64,000 nucleotides of DNA from Grimontia sedimenti (GTDB taxonomy: Bacteria > Pseudomonadota > Gammaproteobacteria > Enterobacterales > Vibrionaceae). Within the stretch, counting starts at the first letter, position 1. Every line of letters begins with the position of its first letter. Shown in pieces: positions 23,599 to 32,864 of the stretch. A model generated the notes under the pieces. It made no database searches. It was not told the DNA's origin and was given only the letters and a program-made list of their open reading frames with translations. Position numbers and translations under genes: made by a program. The stretch covers positions 1 to 64,000 of the forward strand of contig NZ_JAALDL010000022.1 in the NCBI RefSeq assembly GCF_011045095.1, given 5' to 3'.

Positions 23599-24186
23599 AT
23601 GTTACAGAATCCGATCCAGCTGCGACTCGAAAAACTCGACTCATGGCAGCATATCACTTTTATGGCAGCGCTGGTGGAGCGCATGTATCCCAACTATGCG
23701 GCGTTTTGCCAACAGACTGAGTTTGCGGAGCCTCAGGCATTCCGCCAACTTTTGGATGCAGTATGGGAAGTGCTGACGGTTAAGAACGCCAAAATCAACT
23801 TTGAGCGTCAACTGGAGAAGTTGGAAGAGCTGATCCCGACCACGGAAGAATTTGATATTTATCTGGTTTATCCAGCGATTGATGCCTGTGTGTCGATGTC
23901 GACGCTGATCCATACGCTGCTGGACCGCGACCTGCTGCTGGAATCTGTGCTGAAAGTCAGCCAGCAATCGGTGGCGAGTGTGGCGCAGCTTGAAGAAGCG
24001 CAAACCGGCGTTGAAGTGACGAACGAGAACCAGAAAGAAATGGAATCTGTCTGTGCCGAGTGGGACATGCAGTGGGCTATCTTCCGTGCACTGAAAGAAG
24101 CAGAAGAGCGTGATGTTGAGATGATCCGCGGCATTCGCAATGAACTGCGTGAAGAAGGCGTGAGTAACCTCGGTTTATCACTCTAA
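23599..24186 (+). CDS. yjaG: YjaG family protein (DUF416)
   Basis: This is a conserved cytoplasmic protein of unknown function, close to E. coli YjaG in length (195 residues) and sequence. Recognisable stretches are MLQNPIQLRLEKLDSWQHITFMAALVERMYPNY at the start and YPAIDACVSMSTLIH in the middle, with an acidic helical C-terminus. It lies between hemE and hupA in many gamma-proteobacteria. There is no strong ribosome-binding site, only GACGGCAG upstream. No enzymatic motif is visible. Confidence 0.88.
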   Translation: MLQNPIQLRLEKLDSWQHITFMAALVERMYPNYAAFCQQTEFAEPQAFRQLLDAVWEVLTVKNAKINFERQLEKLEELIPTTEEFDIYLVYPAIDACVSMSTLIHTLLDRDLLLESVLKVSQQSVASVAQLEEAQTGVEVTNENQKEMESVCAEWDMQWAIFRALKEAEERDVEMIRGIRNELREEGVSNLGLSL

Positions 24187-24208
24187 GCCAGCATGGCACT
24201 GATGAAAT

Positions 24209-24236
24209 AAAAAAACGGGCCTGATGGCCCGTTTTC
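24209..24236. terminator. Bidirectional terminator between yjaG and the CNNM gene
   Basis: A 10-bp perfect stem (24212-24221 with 24226-24235) has an A-run before and a T-run after. It serves both convergent genes. Confidence 0.88.
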
Positions 24237-24248
24237 TTTTGGTGACGA

Positions 24249-25427
24249 TTACTTTGAGGTTTTCTCTTCCTCGTTCAGCGACGTCGATTTCCCGTCCTCG
24301 GTGTTCTTTTGAGAGACCTCTTCTTTTTCTGAGGCTTCCGCTAATTCTTCAGTCGCTTTTTCCGCTTCTTCTTCGTCATCATCTTTGCTTTCAATCACGC
24401 CATGGGTTTCTTTCCAGTCTTCCCAGCGTTCATGGGCAAGTGCCTGCATGTTTGAAGTCTTGTCGGCCTCATCCATGATTTCTTTGCCCATCAGGTGCTC
24501 GAAGATATCTTCCAGTGTGATGATGCCCTGAACGTCGCCATACTCGTCAACAATCAGCGCCAGTTGAGAGCGCTGAGCCATCAGGCGGTCAAATGCTTTT
24601 GGCACGATAGTGGAGTCATGAACCACTGGGATTGGGCGCATCAGGCTGCCAAGTTGCTTCTGACCTTTACCGTGCTGGCTGGCGGAGAACAGCTCGAGGC
24701 GGTGTACAAAGCCAAGAATATTGTCACGTGACTCTGCGTAAACCAGCGGACGGGAGAACGGCGTGTCGTGGTGCTCACGCAGGAAATCCTCAATGGTCAT
24801 GGTGGCATCAACGCGGAACAGCACAGGGCGTGGCGTCATCAGCTTGGTAACCGGCACGTCACGAAGGCTCAGTAAGTTGGTCAGCATGGTGGACTCGTCG
24901 TCTTCCAGCTCGCCACTTTCTTTCGCCAACATTGCCATCGCAGAAATTTCATCACGCAGTTTTGGCTGCTCTTTACCGTGCGCCAGTCGACGGGTCAGTT
25001 GCTCCGAAGCCCAAACGAAAGGGGTAAGTGCCCATACCATCCAACGCAGCACGGTAGCGGCGCCCGGTGCCAGTTGACGCCAGTAGGTTGCACCAATGGT
25101 TTTTGGCACGATTTCAGACAACACCAGAATCGCTAGCGTCAGCACGCCGGAGAATACGCCTAACCAGGCATCACCGAAGACTTTTGCTGCTTGTGCACCG
25201 GATGCTGCTGCACCTACGGTGTGGGCGATGGTGTTCAGGGTCAGAATCGAAGCCAATGGACGGTCGATATCATCTTTCAACAAAGACAGACGTCCGGCAG
25301 CCGGGTGACCTTGCTGTCGCATTTGGGCGAGATAACTCGGGGTAATACTCAAAAGCACCGCTTCGAGCACCGAACAGATAAATGAGACACCAATGGAAAG
25401 TGCCACAAACATGAATAGCAGGATCAT
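24249..25427 (-). CDS. CNNM/CorB-type membrane protein with CBS domains
   Basis: This protein has a DUF21 (CNNM) membrane domain plus paired CBS domains, an architecture found in CorB/CorC-like magnesium or cobalt efflux proteins, often mislabelled haemolysins. I start at ATG 25427 (MILLFMFVALSIGVSFICSVLEAVLLSIT), giving 392 residues. An open frame 54 codons longer runs back into the hupA upstream region. Three hydrophobic spans lie in the first 150 residues. CBS motifs follow, with VTKLMTPRPVLFRVDA and LALIVDEYGDVQGIITLEDIFEHLMG. The C-terminal 60 residues are a low-complexity Glu/Lys tail. Confidence 0.85.
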   Translation of the reverse strand: MILLFMFVALSIGVSFICSVLEAVLLSITPSYLAQMRQQGHPAAGRLSLLKDDIDRPLASILTLNTIAHTVGAAASGAQAAKVFGDAWLGVFSGVLTLAILVLSEIVPKTIGATYWRQLAPGAATVLRWMVWALTPFVWASEQLTRRLAHGKEQPKLRDEISAMAMLAKESGELEDDESTMLTNLLSLRDVPVTKLMTPRPVLFRVDATMTIEDFLREHHDTPFSRPLVYAESRDNILGFVHRLELFSASQHGKGQKQLGSLMRPIPVVHDSTIVPKAFDRLMAQRSQLALIVDEYGDVQGIITLEDIFEHLMGKEIMDEADKTSNMQALAHERWEDWKETHGVIESKDDDEEEAEKATEELAEASEKEEVSQKNTEDGKSTSLNEEEKTSK

Positions 25428-25662
25428 CTTTTTCCAGCGTAAATGTAATAAACAGGACCAATAGTAGCGCCAAAGATCGGGTCTGAGGGCAGTAAATACA
25501 AGAGTTGCCGCCAAAATATACCCAATATTTTGTGAGGATGCGCTCAGTTTGTGGTTAAAGACTCTGCATACAGTCACTTGTAGCGCCACAAACCTTTGCC
25601 AGCTGGGCTTCTTTTGAATTAGAGTTCACTTGTCTCAAGAAAACCTAAGAAGGGAAGACCTA

Positions 25663-25935
25663 ATGAACAAGACCAACTTGATCGACCTGATTGCTGAAAA
25701 AGCAGACCTGTCTAAAGCACAAGCTAAAGCTGCACTGGAAGCAACTCTGGCGGGTATCGAAGGTGCACTGAAAGACGGTGACCAGGTTCAACTGATCGGT
25801 TTCGGTACGTTTAAAGTTAACCACCGTGCTGCGCGCACTGGCCGTAACCCACAAACTGGTCAGGAAATCCAAATTGCAGCTGCAAACGTTCCTGCGTTTG
25901 TTGCGGGCAAAGCGCTTAAAGACGCAGTTAAGTAA
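25663..25935 (+). CDS. hupA: DNA-binding protein HU-alpha
   Basis: HU is an abundant nucleoid protein that bends DNA non-specifically. The start is ATG 25663 ([22 protein letters not shown]) after an AAGGGA, giving the normal 90 residues. The upstream in-frame extension is not coding. The beta-arm region contains [24 protein letters not shown] with the conserved RNPQTG and proline. It ends ALKDAVK. A terminator hairpin begins right after the stop. Confidence 0.98.
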   Translation: MNKTNLIDLIAEKADLSKAQAKAALEATLAGIEGALKDGDQVQLIGFGTFKVNHRAARTGRNPQTGQEIQIAAANVPAFVAGKALKDAVK

Positions 25936-25942
25936 GTTATAC

Positions 25943-25977
25943 TCCGCCAAAGCAATTTCTTGTTTTGGCGGATTTTT
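25943..25977 (+). terminator. hupA terminator abutting the next start codon
   Basis: TCCGCCAAA (25943-25951) pairs perfectly with TTTGGCGGA (25964-25972), followed by five T. The T-run ends at 25977 and the next gene's ATG begins at 25978. The only Shine-Dalgarno-like bases for that gene, GGCGGA, are the 3' arm of the hairpin. Confidence 0.85.
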
Positions 25978-26657
25978 ATGCGCGTTAAAGCGTCTCTCCT
26001 CGTTTCATCTCTTATTCTTACTTTGGCGGGCTGTAGCTCGACAGAGAAAATTCAACCTCCTGTTCAAACCGTCACTGCCTCTGTGCGGGGTGATGCCACC
26101 AGTATTTTCTGGCTTGATGAACGTCAACGCTTTCCCGAGACCCTCACTGAAACAGTGATGATGGGTGACTATGGTCAGTATTCGTCTGAATACCGCTGGC
26201 GCAAAGGTGTCGTGCGTGAAATTCAGCGCGAAGGGAATACTTTGATTGATGGTAAGCTAAAGCATCAGTCAATTCTGATCCGCTATGACTCTGAAGGGCA
26301 AGCGGTGTATCAGCAATATCGCCTCATGGTACGTTGCTGCCAATACGTACCACTGAGTTGATAAGGTATTACCAGCAAGCAGAAAAGGCCTTAGAGACCG
26401 CTAAGGCGCTGGGCAAGAACAACAAAAGCTTCTTCCAAGGCTACTGGAACGAAGGGGTGTTTGAAGAGTGTGGCTCTGGTGAAGTAAAGACTCTGAAGTT
26501 CAGTGCCGAGTTTCCGGATTACATTCTGCGCAGGCTGAAGAAAGAAGATAATTTCATCGCAGCTGTCGGCAAAGTTGGCCGCAACACCAATGCGGCAGAA
26601 ACCATTATCGTGCTGGATAATGACAGTGCGGATTGTTTCGAAAGACCGGAATTCTAA
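25978..26657 (+). pseudogene. DUF1481 lipoprotein (YjaH-like), disrupted by a -1 frameshift
   Basis: Two overlapping reading frames together encode one YjaH-like lipoprotein. The first frame starts at ATG 25978 with a signal peptide and lipobox LTLAGCSS, and stops at 26361 after an aberrant tail. The second frame continues from about 26334 with LLPIRTTELIRYYQQAEKALETAK and runs to TAA 26657 (CFERPEF). The junction reads CTCATGGTACG. Adding one A (CTC AAT GGT ACG, Leu-Asn-Gly-Thr) restores a single frame of about 226 codons. The break is therefore a one-base deletion near 26325, or a sequencing error. Position after hupA matches yjaH. The function of the family is unknown. Confidence 0.82.
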
Positions 26658-26678
26658 AGTTCGCATCTCCCAGAAAGA

Positions 26679-26705
26679 AAAAACGCGCCGATTGGGCGCG
26701 TTTTG
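26679..26705. terminator. Bidirectional terminator between DUF1481 gene and purD
   Basis: A 10-bp perfect stem (26680-26689 with 26695-26704) rich in GC at the top, with A and T flanks, lies between two convergent genes. Confidence 0.88.
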
Positions 26706-26736
26706 ACGTTTTAGTGTAGCATTTCAGCTTGAGGGA

Positions 26737-28026
26737 TTACTCACCCTGCTCACGTGCAATCGCACGGTAGCCAATGTCATCACGGTGGAACATGCCATCC
26801 CAGCTGATTTGTGATGCCAGCTCATAAGCACGTTTTTGCGCTTCTGAAACAGTGTCACCCATTGCGGTTGCACACAGCACACGACCGCCAGCAGTCACAA
26901 CATTACCGTCTTTTTCTGCGGTACCGGCATGGAACACTTTCGCTGCATCCAACTCAGTGGTTGGCAAGCCAGAAATGACATCGCCTTTGTTGTATGACGC
27001 AGGGTAGCCGCCTGCTGCCAGCACAACACCGATGGATGCGCGTGGGTCCCACTTGGACTCTACGGTATCCAGCTTACCTGCTACCGCAGCTTCGCAAAGT
27101 TCAACCAGATCAGATTGCAAACGCAACATGATTGGCTGGGTTTCTGGGTCGCCAAAGCGGCAGTTGTATTCAATCACTTTCGGTGTGCCGTCAGCCATCA
27201 CCATCAGGCCTGCATAGAGGAAACCTGTGTATGGGTGGCCTTCTGACGCCATGCCGCGAACGGTTGGGTAAATCACTTCATTCATCACGCGAGCGTGAAT
27301 GTCTGCGGTGACCACAGGTGCAGGGCTGTACGCGCCCATACCGCCAGTGTTCGGGCCTGTATCGCCATTACCGACACGCTTGTGATCCTGGCTGGTGGCC
27401 ATTGGCAGAACGTTTTCACCGTCAACCATGACGATAAAGCTCGCTTCTTCGCCATCAAGGAACTCCTCGATAACCACACGGCTGCCAGCATCACCAAAAG
27501 CATTGCCTGCCAGCATGTCACGAATCGCGTTTTCCGCTTCTTCCAGGGTCATTGCGACGATAACGCCTTTACCTGCCGCCAGACCGTCTGCTTTCACGAC
27601 GATAGGTGCGCCTTTCTCGCGCACGTACGCCAGTGCTGGCTCAATCTCTGTAAAGTTCTGGTATTCCGCTGTCGGGATTTGGTGACGGGCAAGGAAGTCT
27701 TTGGTGAAGGCTTTTGAGCCTTCCAGCTGCGCAGCAGCTTCGGTTGGGCCGAAGATAGGCAAGCCCGCTTCACGGAAAGCATCAACCACACCAATCACAA
27801 GTGGGGCTTCAGGGCCGACAATGGTCAGGCCGATATTTTTATCCTGAGCAAAAGCGACCAGCGCTGCGATGTCTTCGACGCCAATGGCGACATTTTCCAG
27901 TTTTGGCTCCAGTGCGGTACCTGCGTTGCCTGGCGCGACAAAAACGGTCTCAACTTTTGCAGACTGTGCGACTTTCCACGCCAGAGCGTGTTCACGACCG
28001 CCGCTGCCAATAACCAATACGTCCAT
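26737..28026 (-). CDS. purD: Phosphoribosylamine-glycine ligase
   Basis: PurD is the GARS enzyme that joins glycine to phosphoribosylamine using ATP in purine synthesis. The start is ATG 28026 ([18 protein letters not shown]), giving 429 residues. Six upstream in-frame codons have no support. ATP-grasp features include [15 protein letters not shown] near residues 140-155 and the signature [11 protein letters not shown]. It lies 53 bases after purH on the same strand, so the pair is a purHD operon. A hairpin between them may adjust expression. Confidence 0.97.
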   Translation of the reverse strand: MDVLVIGSGGREHALAWKVAQSAKVETVFVAPGNAGTALEPKLENVAIGVEDIAALVAFAQDKNIGLTIVGPEAPLVIGVVDAFREAGLPIFGPTEAAAQLEGSKAFTKDFLARHQIPTAEYQNFTEIEPALAYVREKGAPIVVKADGLAAGKGVIVAMTLEEAENAIRDMLAGNAFGDAGSRVVIEEFLDGEEASFIVMVDGENVLPMATSQDHKRVGNGDTGPNTGGMGAYSPAPVVTADIHARVMNEVIYPTVRGMASEGHPYTGFLYAGLMVMADGTPKVIEYNCRFGDPETQPIMLRLQSDLVELCEAAVAGKLDTVESKWDPRASIGVVLAAGGYPASYNKGDVISGLPTTELDAAKVFHAGTAEKDGNVVTAGGRVLCATAMGDTVSEAQKRAYELASQISWDGMFHRDDIGYRAIAREQGE

Positions 28027-28046
28027 TTTGAATCCTTCAATCAAAG

Positions 28047-28069
28047 CAGCCCAGAGTGACTCTGGGCTG
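28047..28069 (-). other. Hairpin between purH and purD
   Basis: A 9-bp perfect stem (28047-28055 with 28061-28069) occurs in the purH-purD space. On the minus strand it is followed by CTTTG only, so it is at most a weak terminator or a stability element. Confidence 0.5.
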
Positions 28070-28079
28070 TGAAAAATGC

Positions 28080-29672
28080 TTAGTGGCGGAAGTGGCGCAT
28101 GCCAGTGAAGACCATTGACATGCCGTGTTCGTCAGCAGCGGCAATCACTTCGTCATCACGCATTGAACCGCCTGGCTGGATAACACAGGTAATGCCGGCT
28201 TCTGCAGCGGCATCGATACCATCGCGGAATGGGAAGAATGCATCAGACGCCATCACGCTGCCTGCCACTTCCAGATTCTCGTCAGCGGCTTTGATACCCG
28301 CAATTTTCGCCGAGTAAACGCGGCTCATCTGGCCTGCGCCTACACCGATGGTCATGTTACCTTTCGCGTAAACAATCGCGTTGGATTTCACGTATTTCGC
28401 GACTTTCCAGCAGAACAGCGCATCACGCAGTTCTTCGTCAGAAGGCTGACGCTTGGAAACCACTTTCAGGTCATCCAGAGAGACCATGCCTTGGTCACGG
28501 TCCTGAACCAGTAGACCGCCGTTAACGCGTTTCACGTCAAAGCCAGTAGTTTGTGTGGTCCATTCGCCGCAAACCAGCAGACGAACATTCTTCTTCGCGC
28601 TAACCACTCCTACCGCAGCGTCTGACACGCTTGGTGCAATGATGACTTCTACGAATTGACGGTCAACAATAGCTTGTGCGGTTTGTGCATCCAGTTCACG
28701 GTTAAACGCGATGATGCCGCCAAACGCGGAAGTTGGGTCAGTCTTGTAAGCGCGATCGTACGCTTCAAGGATGTTATCACCCAGTGCCACACCACATGGG
28801 TTGGCATGCTTAACAATCACACACGCAGGCTCGATGAACTCTTTCACACACTCCAGTGCGGCATCAGTATCTGCGATGTTGTTGTAAGACAGCGCTTTAC
28901 CCTGAAGCTGGGTAGCCGTAGAGACAGACGCTTCTTCCGGATTAGCTTCGGTGTAGAAAGCCGCAGCCTGGTGGCTGTTCTCGCCGTAGCGCATGTCCTG
29001 TTTTTTTATGAACTGTTGGTTGAAGGTACGTGGGAATTTCGACTCCTCATCGCCCTCTTTGTTGTCGCCGTAAGATGGCACCATGGTACCGAAGTAGTTG
29101 GCGATCATGCCGTCGTAAGCAGCCGTGTGTTCAAATGCAGAGATAGCCAGATCAAAACGGGTTTGCAGTGTCAGTGAACCCTTGTTGGCATCCAGTTCAG
29201 CCAGCACGCGGTCGTAATCTGATGCATTCACCACGATGGTCACATCTTTGTGGTTTTTCGCCGCAGAGCGAACCATGGTTGGGCCACCGATATCGATGTT
29301 TTCAACCGCATCTTCCAGCGTACAGCCTTCTTTTGCCACTGTTTCCGCGAATGGGTAGAGGTTGACGACAACCATGTCGATTGGCGAAATACCGTGCTCG
29401 TTCATCACTGTATCGTCAGTGTCACGACGACCCAGAATGCCACCGTGTACTTTCGGGTGCAGGGTTTTCACGCGCCCATCCATCATCTCAGGAAAACCGG
29501 TGTAGTCTGATACTTCAGTCACTGCCAGACCTTGCTCTGCCAGCAGGCGAGCGGTACCGCCAGTCGACAGGATATCGACACCTTTTTCTGCGAGAGCTTT
29601 GGCAAATTCTACAATGCCGGTTTTATCAGATACGCTAATCAATGCGCGACGAATAGGACGAGCGTTTTCCAT
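28080..29672 (-). CDS. purH: Bifunctional AICAR transformylase / IMP cyclohydrolase
   Basis: PurH carries out the last two steps to IMP: formylation of AICAR and ring closure. I choose ATG 29672 ([27 protein letters not shown]), which lies about nine bases after GAG and gives 530 residues. ATG 29681 sits only two bases from that site. The N-terminal cyclohydrolase domain contains [13 protein letters not shown] and [16 protein letters not shown]. The C-terminal transformylase contains [10 protein letters not shown] with the catalytic Lys-His and the end motif [11 protein letters not shown]. It is regulated by a PurR box upstream. Confidence 0.98.
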   Translation of the reverse strand: MENARPIRRALISVSDKTGIVEFAKALAEKGVDILSTGGTARLLAEQGLAVTEVSDYTGFPEMMDGRVKTLHPKVHGGILGRRDTDDTVMNEHGISPIDMVVVNLYPFAETVAKEGCTLEDAVENIDIGGPTMVRSAAKNHKDVTIVVNASDYDRVLAELDANKGSLTLQTRFDLAISAFEHTAAYDGMIANYFGTMVPSYGDNKEGDEESKFPRTFNQQFIKKQDMRYGENSHQAAAFYTEANPEEASVSTATQLQGKALSYNNIADTDAALECVKEFIEPACVIVKHANPCGVALGDNILEAYDRAYKTDPTSAFGGIIAFNRELDAQTAQAIVDRQFVEVIIAPSVSDAAVGVVSAKKNVRLLVCGEWTTQTTGFDVKRVNGGLLVQDRDQGMVSLDDLKVVSKRQPSDEELRDALFCWKVAKYVKSNAIVYAKGNMTIGVGAGQMSRVYSAKIAGIKAADENLEVAGSVMASDAFFPFRDGIDAAAEAGITCVIQPGGSMRDDEVIAAADEHGMSMVFTGMRHFRH

Positions 29673-29799
29673 TGCTACCATCTCTTTAAATGTGGGGATA
29701 GGATATTTGGCAAAACCGCCGCTGTGAGAGCCGCTTTGCCAAATACCCGCTACGGCGAAGCCTTAATTGAATCGGCGCACATTCTAACCTAATTTATTG

Positions 29800-29815
29800 A
29801 CGCAATCGATTGCTT
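29800..29815 (-). promoter_or_regulatory. PurR operator upstream of purHD
   Basis: ACGCAATCGATTGCTT fits the 16-base PUR box consensus ANGCAANCGNTTNCNT at every fixed position. It lies about 130 bases before purH, where E. coli purHD also has a PurR site. TAGAAT on the minus strand downstream is a possible -10. Purine repression of purHD is inferred. Confidence 0.85.
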
Positions 29816-29852
29816 TTGTGGTTTTGTCACAAAAATACGCGAGAAGGGATCT

Positions 29853-30263
29853 ATGAAGATGTTACAAATCGGGCAGTTAGCCAAGCGCTCAGGCGTGTCG
29901 GGCGATACGCTGCGGTTTTATGAAAAAGTTGGCCTGCTGCAACCAGCTGCCCGGAGTGAAAGTGGCTACCGTCTTTACGATGAGGGTGCGGTATCGCACG
30001 TGTACTTTATTATCAAAGGCAAACGCATTGGGCTGACGCTAGAGGAAATTCAGGAGCTACTGGAAATCCGTGTGGAGGCGACCCAACACAGCTGTGCAGA
30101 GGTGAAGGGCATTACCCAGAAAAAACTTGATGAACTGGACGAGAAAATCGCTGAGCTGACTGAGATCCGCGCTGCGCTAAAGAAGCTCAATGATGCTTGC
30201 TGTGGGCATGTTGATGATGATGCCAGCCACTGTTCGATTTTGGAGGCCTTGGCGTCGGAGTAA
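29853..30263 (+). CDS. zntR: Zn(II)-responsive MerR-family regulator ZntR
   Basis: ZntR activates the zinc exporter gene zntA by untwisting its promoter when zinc is bound. The 136-residue product has a MerR helix-turn-helix at the start (IGQLAKRSGVSGDTLRFYEKVGLLQPAARSESGYRLY). A dimerisation helix and the metal site follow. Expected zinc ligands are Cys in HSCAEVKG, the CC of NDACCGH, and Cys/His of SHCSILEAL, all matching the ZntR pattern and not CueR. RBS AGGGA precedes ATG 29853. zntA is not in the window. It is divergent from purHD. Confidence 0.92.
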   Translation: MKMLQIGQLAKRSGVSGDTLRFYEKVGLLQPAARSESGYRLYDEGAVSHVYFIIKGKRIGLTLEEIQELLEIRVEATQHSCAEVKGITQKKLDELDEKIAELTEIRAALKKLNDACCGHVDDDASHCSILEALASE

Positions 30264-30287
30264 GTCGTGAGAGGCCCAAAGAGTAAA

Positions 30288-30310
30288 GAAGAAGGCACGG
30301 GGCCTTCTTC
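30288..30310. terminator. Hairpin between zntR and tpx
   Basis: A 9-bp stem (30288-30296 with 30302-30310) lies between convergent genes. The U-tracts are poor on both strands, so termination may be inefficient. Confidence 0.55.
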
Positions 30311-30319
30311 TGATTTGCT

Positions 30320-30823
30320 TTACTGCGCCAGTTCTGCAAGCACTGCCGCGTAGTCAGGTTCGTCAGAGAGCTCACTCACCAGCTCAACATGCAGCACCAC
30401 ACCTTCTTCATTGAGCACCACCACCGCGCGGGCAGCCAAGCCAACCAGAGGCCCTTCAGCAATCGCCACACCATAATCTCTCATAAAGGATGGGTCCCGG
30501 AACGTCGATGCATGCTGGACGTTCTCCAAGCCTTCCAGTTCGCAAAAACGGCTCGCTGCGAAGGGCAGATCGGCGGACACACATACGACCTTGGTGTTTT
30601 TCATTGATGCTGCTTTCTCATTGAATGCGCGAACGCTGGCAGCACAGGTTGGGGTATCAATGCTTGGGAAGATATTCAGCACTACCTTGCTGCCACGAAG
30701 AGCAGCTGGCGTGAGCTCAGACAAATCACCAGCCGCGAGTGAGAAATCCGGCGCATGGTCACCGACTTTCGGTAAGTTGCCAACAAGTGGGATAGGCTCT
30801 CCCTTAAACAGGATCTGCGACAT
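30320..30823 (-). CDS. tpx: Thiol peroxidase
   Basis: Tpx is an atypical two-cysteine peroxiredoxin that reduces lipid and hydrogen peroxides with thioredoxin. The 167-residue product contains the peroxidatic site NIFPSIDTPTCAASVRAFN with Cys near residue 60. The resolving Cys is in SADLPFAASRFCELEGL, with the conserved YGVAIAEGPLVGLAARAVVV after it. The start is MSQILFKGEPIPLVG after an AAGGAG. It has no signal peptide in this form, and it stands alone. Confidence 0.95.
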   Translation of the reverse strand: MSQILFKGEPIPLVGNLPKVGDHAPDFSLAAGDLSELTPAALRGSKVVLNIFPSIDTPTCAASVRAFNEKAASMKNTKVVCVSADLPFAASRFCELEGLENVQHASTFRDPSFMRDYGVAIAEGPLVGLAARAVVVLNEEGVVLHVELVSELSDEPDYAAVLAELAQ

Positions 30824-31079
30824 TATTCTCTCCTTAATTTACGTCGATAGTCAGAACTGGCTCTAAGTGTGGCACAGGCGTACACTAAATCCATGTTCGA
30901 AAACGGGAATACGTAAAAACCAGCTGCCGCGACCAGTGGATGCCAAAATAAGGTTTGGGAACGTGATAAGAGTGTGATAGCGTCAGGGAAATCGAAAGGA
31001 TAGGTCCCCCGGCTCCAGAGCCTTGAAAAACAAGCATCTTGCGGTCGACTGGGTACATCACGAGTAATAAAGGACAAAG

Positions 31080-31358
31080 ATGTTAAAGGTAAACGAATAT
31101 TTTGATGGTGGCGTAAAGTCCATCAGCTTTGAAAACAAAGGTCCACTGAGCGTGGGCGTGATGGAAGTCGGTGAATACACCTTCGGTACTGCGGCACCTG
31201 AGCGTATGCATGTGGTGAAAGGCGAGTTAACCGTAAAACTGCCAGGTCATATCGAGTGGGAAAACTACGGTGCTGGCGATGACTTTGAAGTACCGGGTGA
31301 ATCATCATTCCAGGTGAAAGTTGAGCAAACGACCGCGTACTTCTGCGAATACCTGTAA
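31080..31358 (+). CDS. ppnP: Pyrimidine/purine nucleoside phosphorylase PpnP
   Basis: PpnP (formerly DUF1255/YaiE) is a small cupin that phosphorolyses many nucleosides to base and ribose 1-phosphate. The 92-residue product begins [19 protein letters not shown]. It carries the family pattern [27 protein letters not shown] and ends CEYL. RBS AAAGGA precedes ATG 31080. The 256 bases before it hold no other gene I can identify. A strong terminator follows. Confidence 0.93.
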   Translation: MLKVNEYFDGGVKSISFENKGPLSVGVMEVGEYTFGTAAPERMHVVKGELTVKLPGHIEWENYGAGDDFEVPGESSFQVKVEQTTAYFCEYL

Positions 31359-31377
31359 TTCGTAGCCAATGATAAGC

Positions 31378-31402
31378 AAAAAGCGCCGAAACGGCGCTTT
31401 TT
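31378..31402 (+). terminator. Intrinsic terminator after ppnP
   Basis: An 11-bp perfect stem (31378-31388 with 31392-31402) has an AAA loop and five A and five T flanks within the stem. Confidence 0.9.
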
Positions 31403-31460
31403 CTGTTTCTGGGATTTGTTTTGCCAATCAGTTTATGCAAATGGATGATTACAGAACGCA

Positions 31461-31495
31461 AAAAAGGCAAATCACCAAAGATGATTTGCCTTTTT
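31461..31495 (-). terminator. Intrinsic terminator after fis
   Basis: A 14-bp perfect stem (31461-31474 with 31482-31495) has a 7-base loop and lies 25 bases past the fis stop. It has A and T flanks, so it could act in both directions. Confidence 0.9.
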
Positions 31496-31519
31496 CGTCA
31501 GAAACTTAAGTTCAGATGA

Positions 31520-31816
31520 TTAGTTCATGCCGTACTTTTTGAGTTTCTTACGCAGAGTACCACGGTTGATACCCATCATGGTTGCTGCGCGGGTTTGGTT
31601 ACCGCGAGTGTATTGCATGATGGTGTCCAGCAGTGGTTGCTCAACTTCTGCCAGTACCAGCTCGTACAGGTCATTGACTTCCTGGCCATTCAACTGCGCT
31701 AGGTAGTTTTTCAGGGAGGCTTTTACTGAGTCACGCAGTGGCTTCTGGGTGATTTGATCTTGTGAAGTCACAGTAGTCACTGTCAATGCTTCTGAAGTCA
31801 GGTTTTGTTCGAACAT
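31520..31816 (-). CDS. fis: DNA-binding protein Fis
   Basis: Fis is the growth-phase nucleoid protein that activates rRNA promoters and assists site-specific recombination. The 98-residue product has the full C-terminal helix-turn-helix ([26 protein letters not shown]) and the N-terminal beta-hairpin region. Length and sequence match other Fis proteins. It lies 22 bases after dusB in the same transcription unit, as in E. coli. Control is expected from the dusB promoter described below. Confidence 0.98.
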   Translation of the reverse strand: MFEQNLTSEALTVTTVTSQDQITQKPLRDSVKASLKNYLAQLNGQEVNDLYELVLAEVEQPLLDTIMQYTRGNQTRAATMMGINRGTLRKKLKKYGMN

Positions 31817-31838
31817 ACTCTGTCAGCTCTTCTCGTAT

Positions 31839-32804
31839 TTATGCAACGTTTTCGAAGTAATCTTGCAGCGCATCGATCTGCTCGTGAGCGTCTTCGATTG
31901 CGTTGAAAGTCTGGCGAAAATCGCCAATTTGGTCATGTTCTTTCAGGTACCAGCTCACGTGCTTACGCGCGATACGCAGTCCTTTTAGCTCACCATAAAA
32001 CTGGTGAAGCCCCTGAACATGGCCCAACAAAATTGCTTTTACCTCTTCCATCGGTGGCGCATCGAGTGCTTCACCCGTGGCAAGGTAATGTTGGATTTCA
32101 CGGAAAATCCAAGGACGCCCTTGTGCAGGGCGGCCAATCATTAAGGCATCGGCACCTGTGTAATCCAGCACAAATTTGGCTTTCTGAGGCGAATCGATAT
32201 CCCCGTTGGCGATAACCGGGATAGAGATAGCTTCTTTGACCGCTCTGATGCTGTCGTACTCAGCTTCCCCTTTATACATGCAAGCGCGTGTACGGCCGTG
32301 AAGGGCCAACGCCTGAATGCCACAGTCCTCGGCCATTTTGGCGATCTGGACACAATTCTTGTTGTCCGGATCCCAGCCTGTCCGGGTTTTCAGCGTGACG
32401 GGAACGTCTACCGCAGAAACCACTGCTTTCAGGATCTGCTCAATGATATCCGGTCGGGTCAGCAGTGCTGAGCCAGCCAGTTTCTTATTGACCTTCTTTA
32501 CCGGGCAGCCCATGTTGATGTCGACGATTTGCGCGCCGTTTTCAACACAGAAGCGTGCGGCATCTGCCATCAGTGCTGGCTCAGCGCCAGCGATCTGAAC
32601 AGAACGGATCCCCTTTTCATCGAGATGAACCATCCGGTTTCTTGATTTGGCCGTGTGCCACATCGCCGGATTGGAAGACATCATTTCACTTACCGCCATG
32701 CCAGCCCCGTAGCGCAAACAGAGTTCGCGGAAAGGTCTGTCGGTCACGCCTGCCATAGGCGCCACGATAAGTTGGTTTTCCAGTTTGTATGGTCCGATTT
32801 GCAA
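31839..32804 (-). CDS. dusB: tRNA-dihydrouridine synthase B
   Basis: DusB reduces specific uridines in tRNA with FMN and NADPH. I place the start at TTG 32804 ([19 protein letters not shown]), seven bases after GAAGG, giving 321 residues, the same as E. coli DusB. The frame stays open to an ATG at 32870, but a -10 box lies in that stretch. Motifs include the FMN-binding [14 protein letters not shown], the catalytic Cys region [19 protein letters not shown], and [13 protein letters not shown]. It is the first gene of the dusB-fis unit. Confidence 0.9.
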   Translation of the reverse strand: MQIGPYKLENQLIVAPMAGVTDRPFRELCLRYGAGMAVSEMMSSNPAMWHTAKSRNRMVHLDEKGIRSVQIAGAEPALMADAARFCVENGAQIVDINMGCPVKKVNKKLAGSALLTRPDIIEQILKAVVSAVDVPVTLKTRTGWDPDNKNCVQIAKMAEDCGIQALALHGRTRACMYKGEAEYDSIRAVKEAISIPVIANGDIDSPQKAKFVLDYTGADALMIGRPAQGRPWIFREIQHYLATGEALDAPPMEEVKAILLGHVQGLHQFYGELKGLRIARKHVSWYLKEHDQIGDFRQTFNAIEDAHEQIDALQDYFENVA

Positions 32805-32827
32805 GGGGATACCTTCTATGTCAGCAA

Positions 32828-32864
32828 GGGCGCGCATTTTACGCATTTTTTCCTGCTCTGAAAA
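32828..32864 (-). promoter_or_regulatory. dusB-fis promoter with GC-rich discriminator
   Basis: On the minus strand TTTTCA (32859-32864) is followed after 17 bases by TAAAAT (32836-32841) and then GCGCGCCC. A GC discriminator is typical of promoters shut down by ppGpp, and fis promoters are such. The start site would be near 32828, 24 bases before the TTG start of dusB. The call is by inspection only. Confidence 0.6.

Noticed and set aside
24249-24430. Acidic low-complexity tail of the CNNM protein as a frameshift artefact
   Set aside because: The Glu/Lys-rich tail is in frame, ends at a proper stop next to a terminator, and such tails are common in this family.
25428-25589. 54-residue N-terminal extension of the CNNM/CBS protein
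   Set aside because: It runs into the hupA upstream region and precedes the usual first transmembrane span of the family. I could not rule it out fully because it includes a hydrophobic stretch.
29817-29835. TTTGTG...TCACAAA before zntR as a CRP site
   Set aside because: The spacing between half-sites is one base short and one half is imperfect. ZntR-type genes are not known CRP targets.
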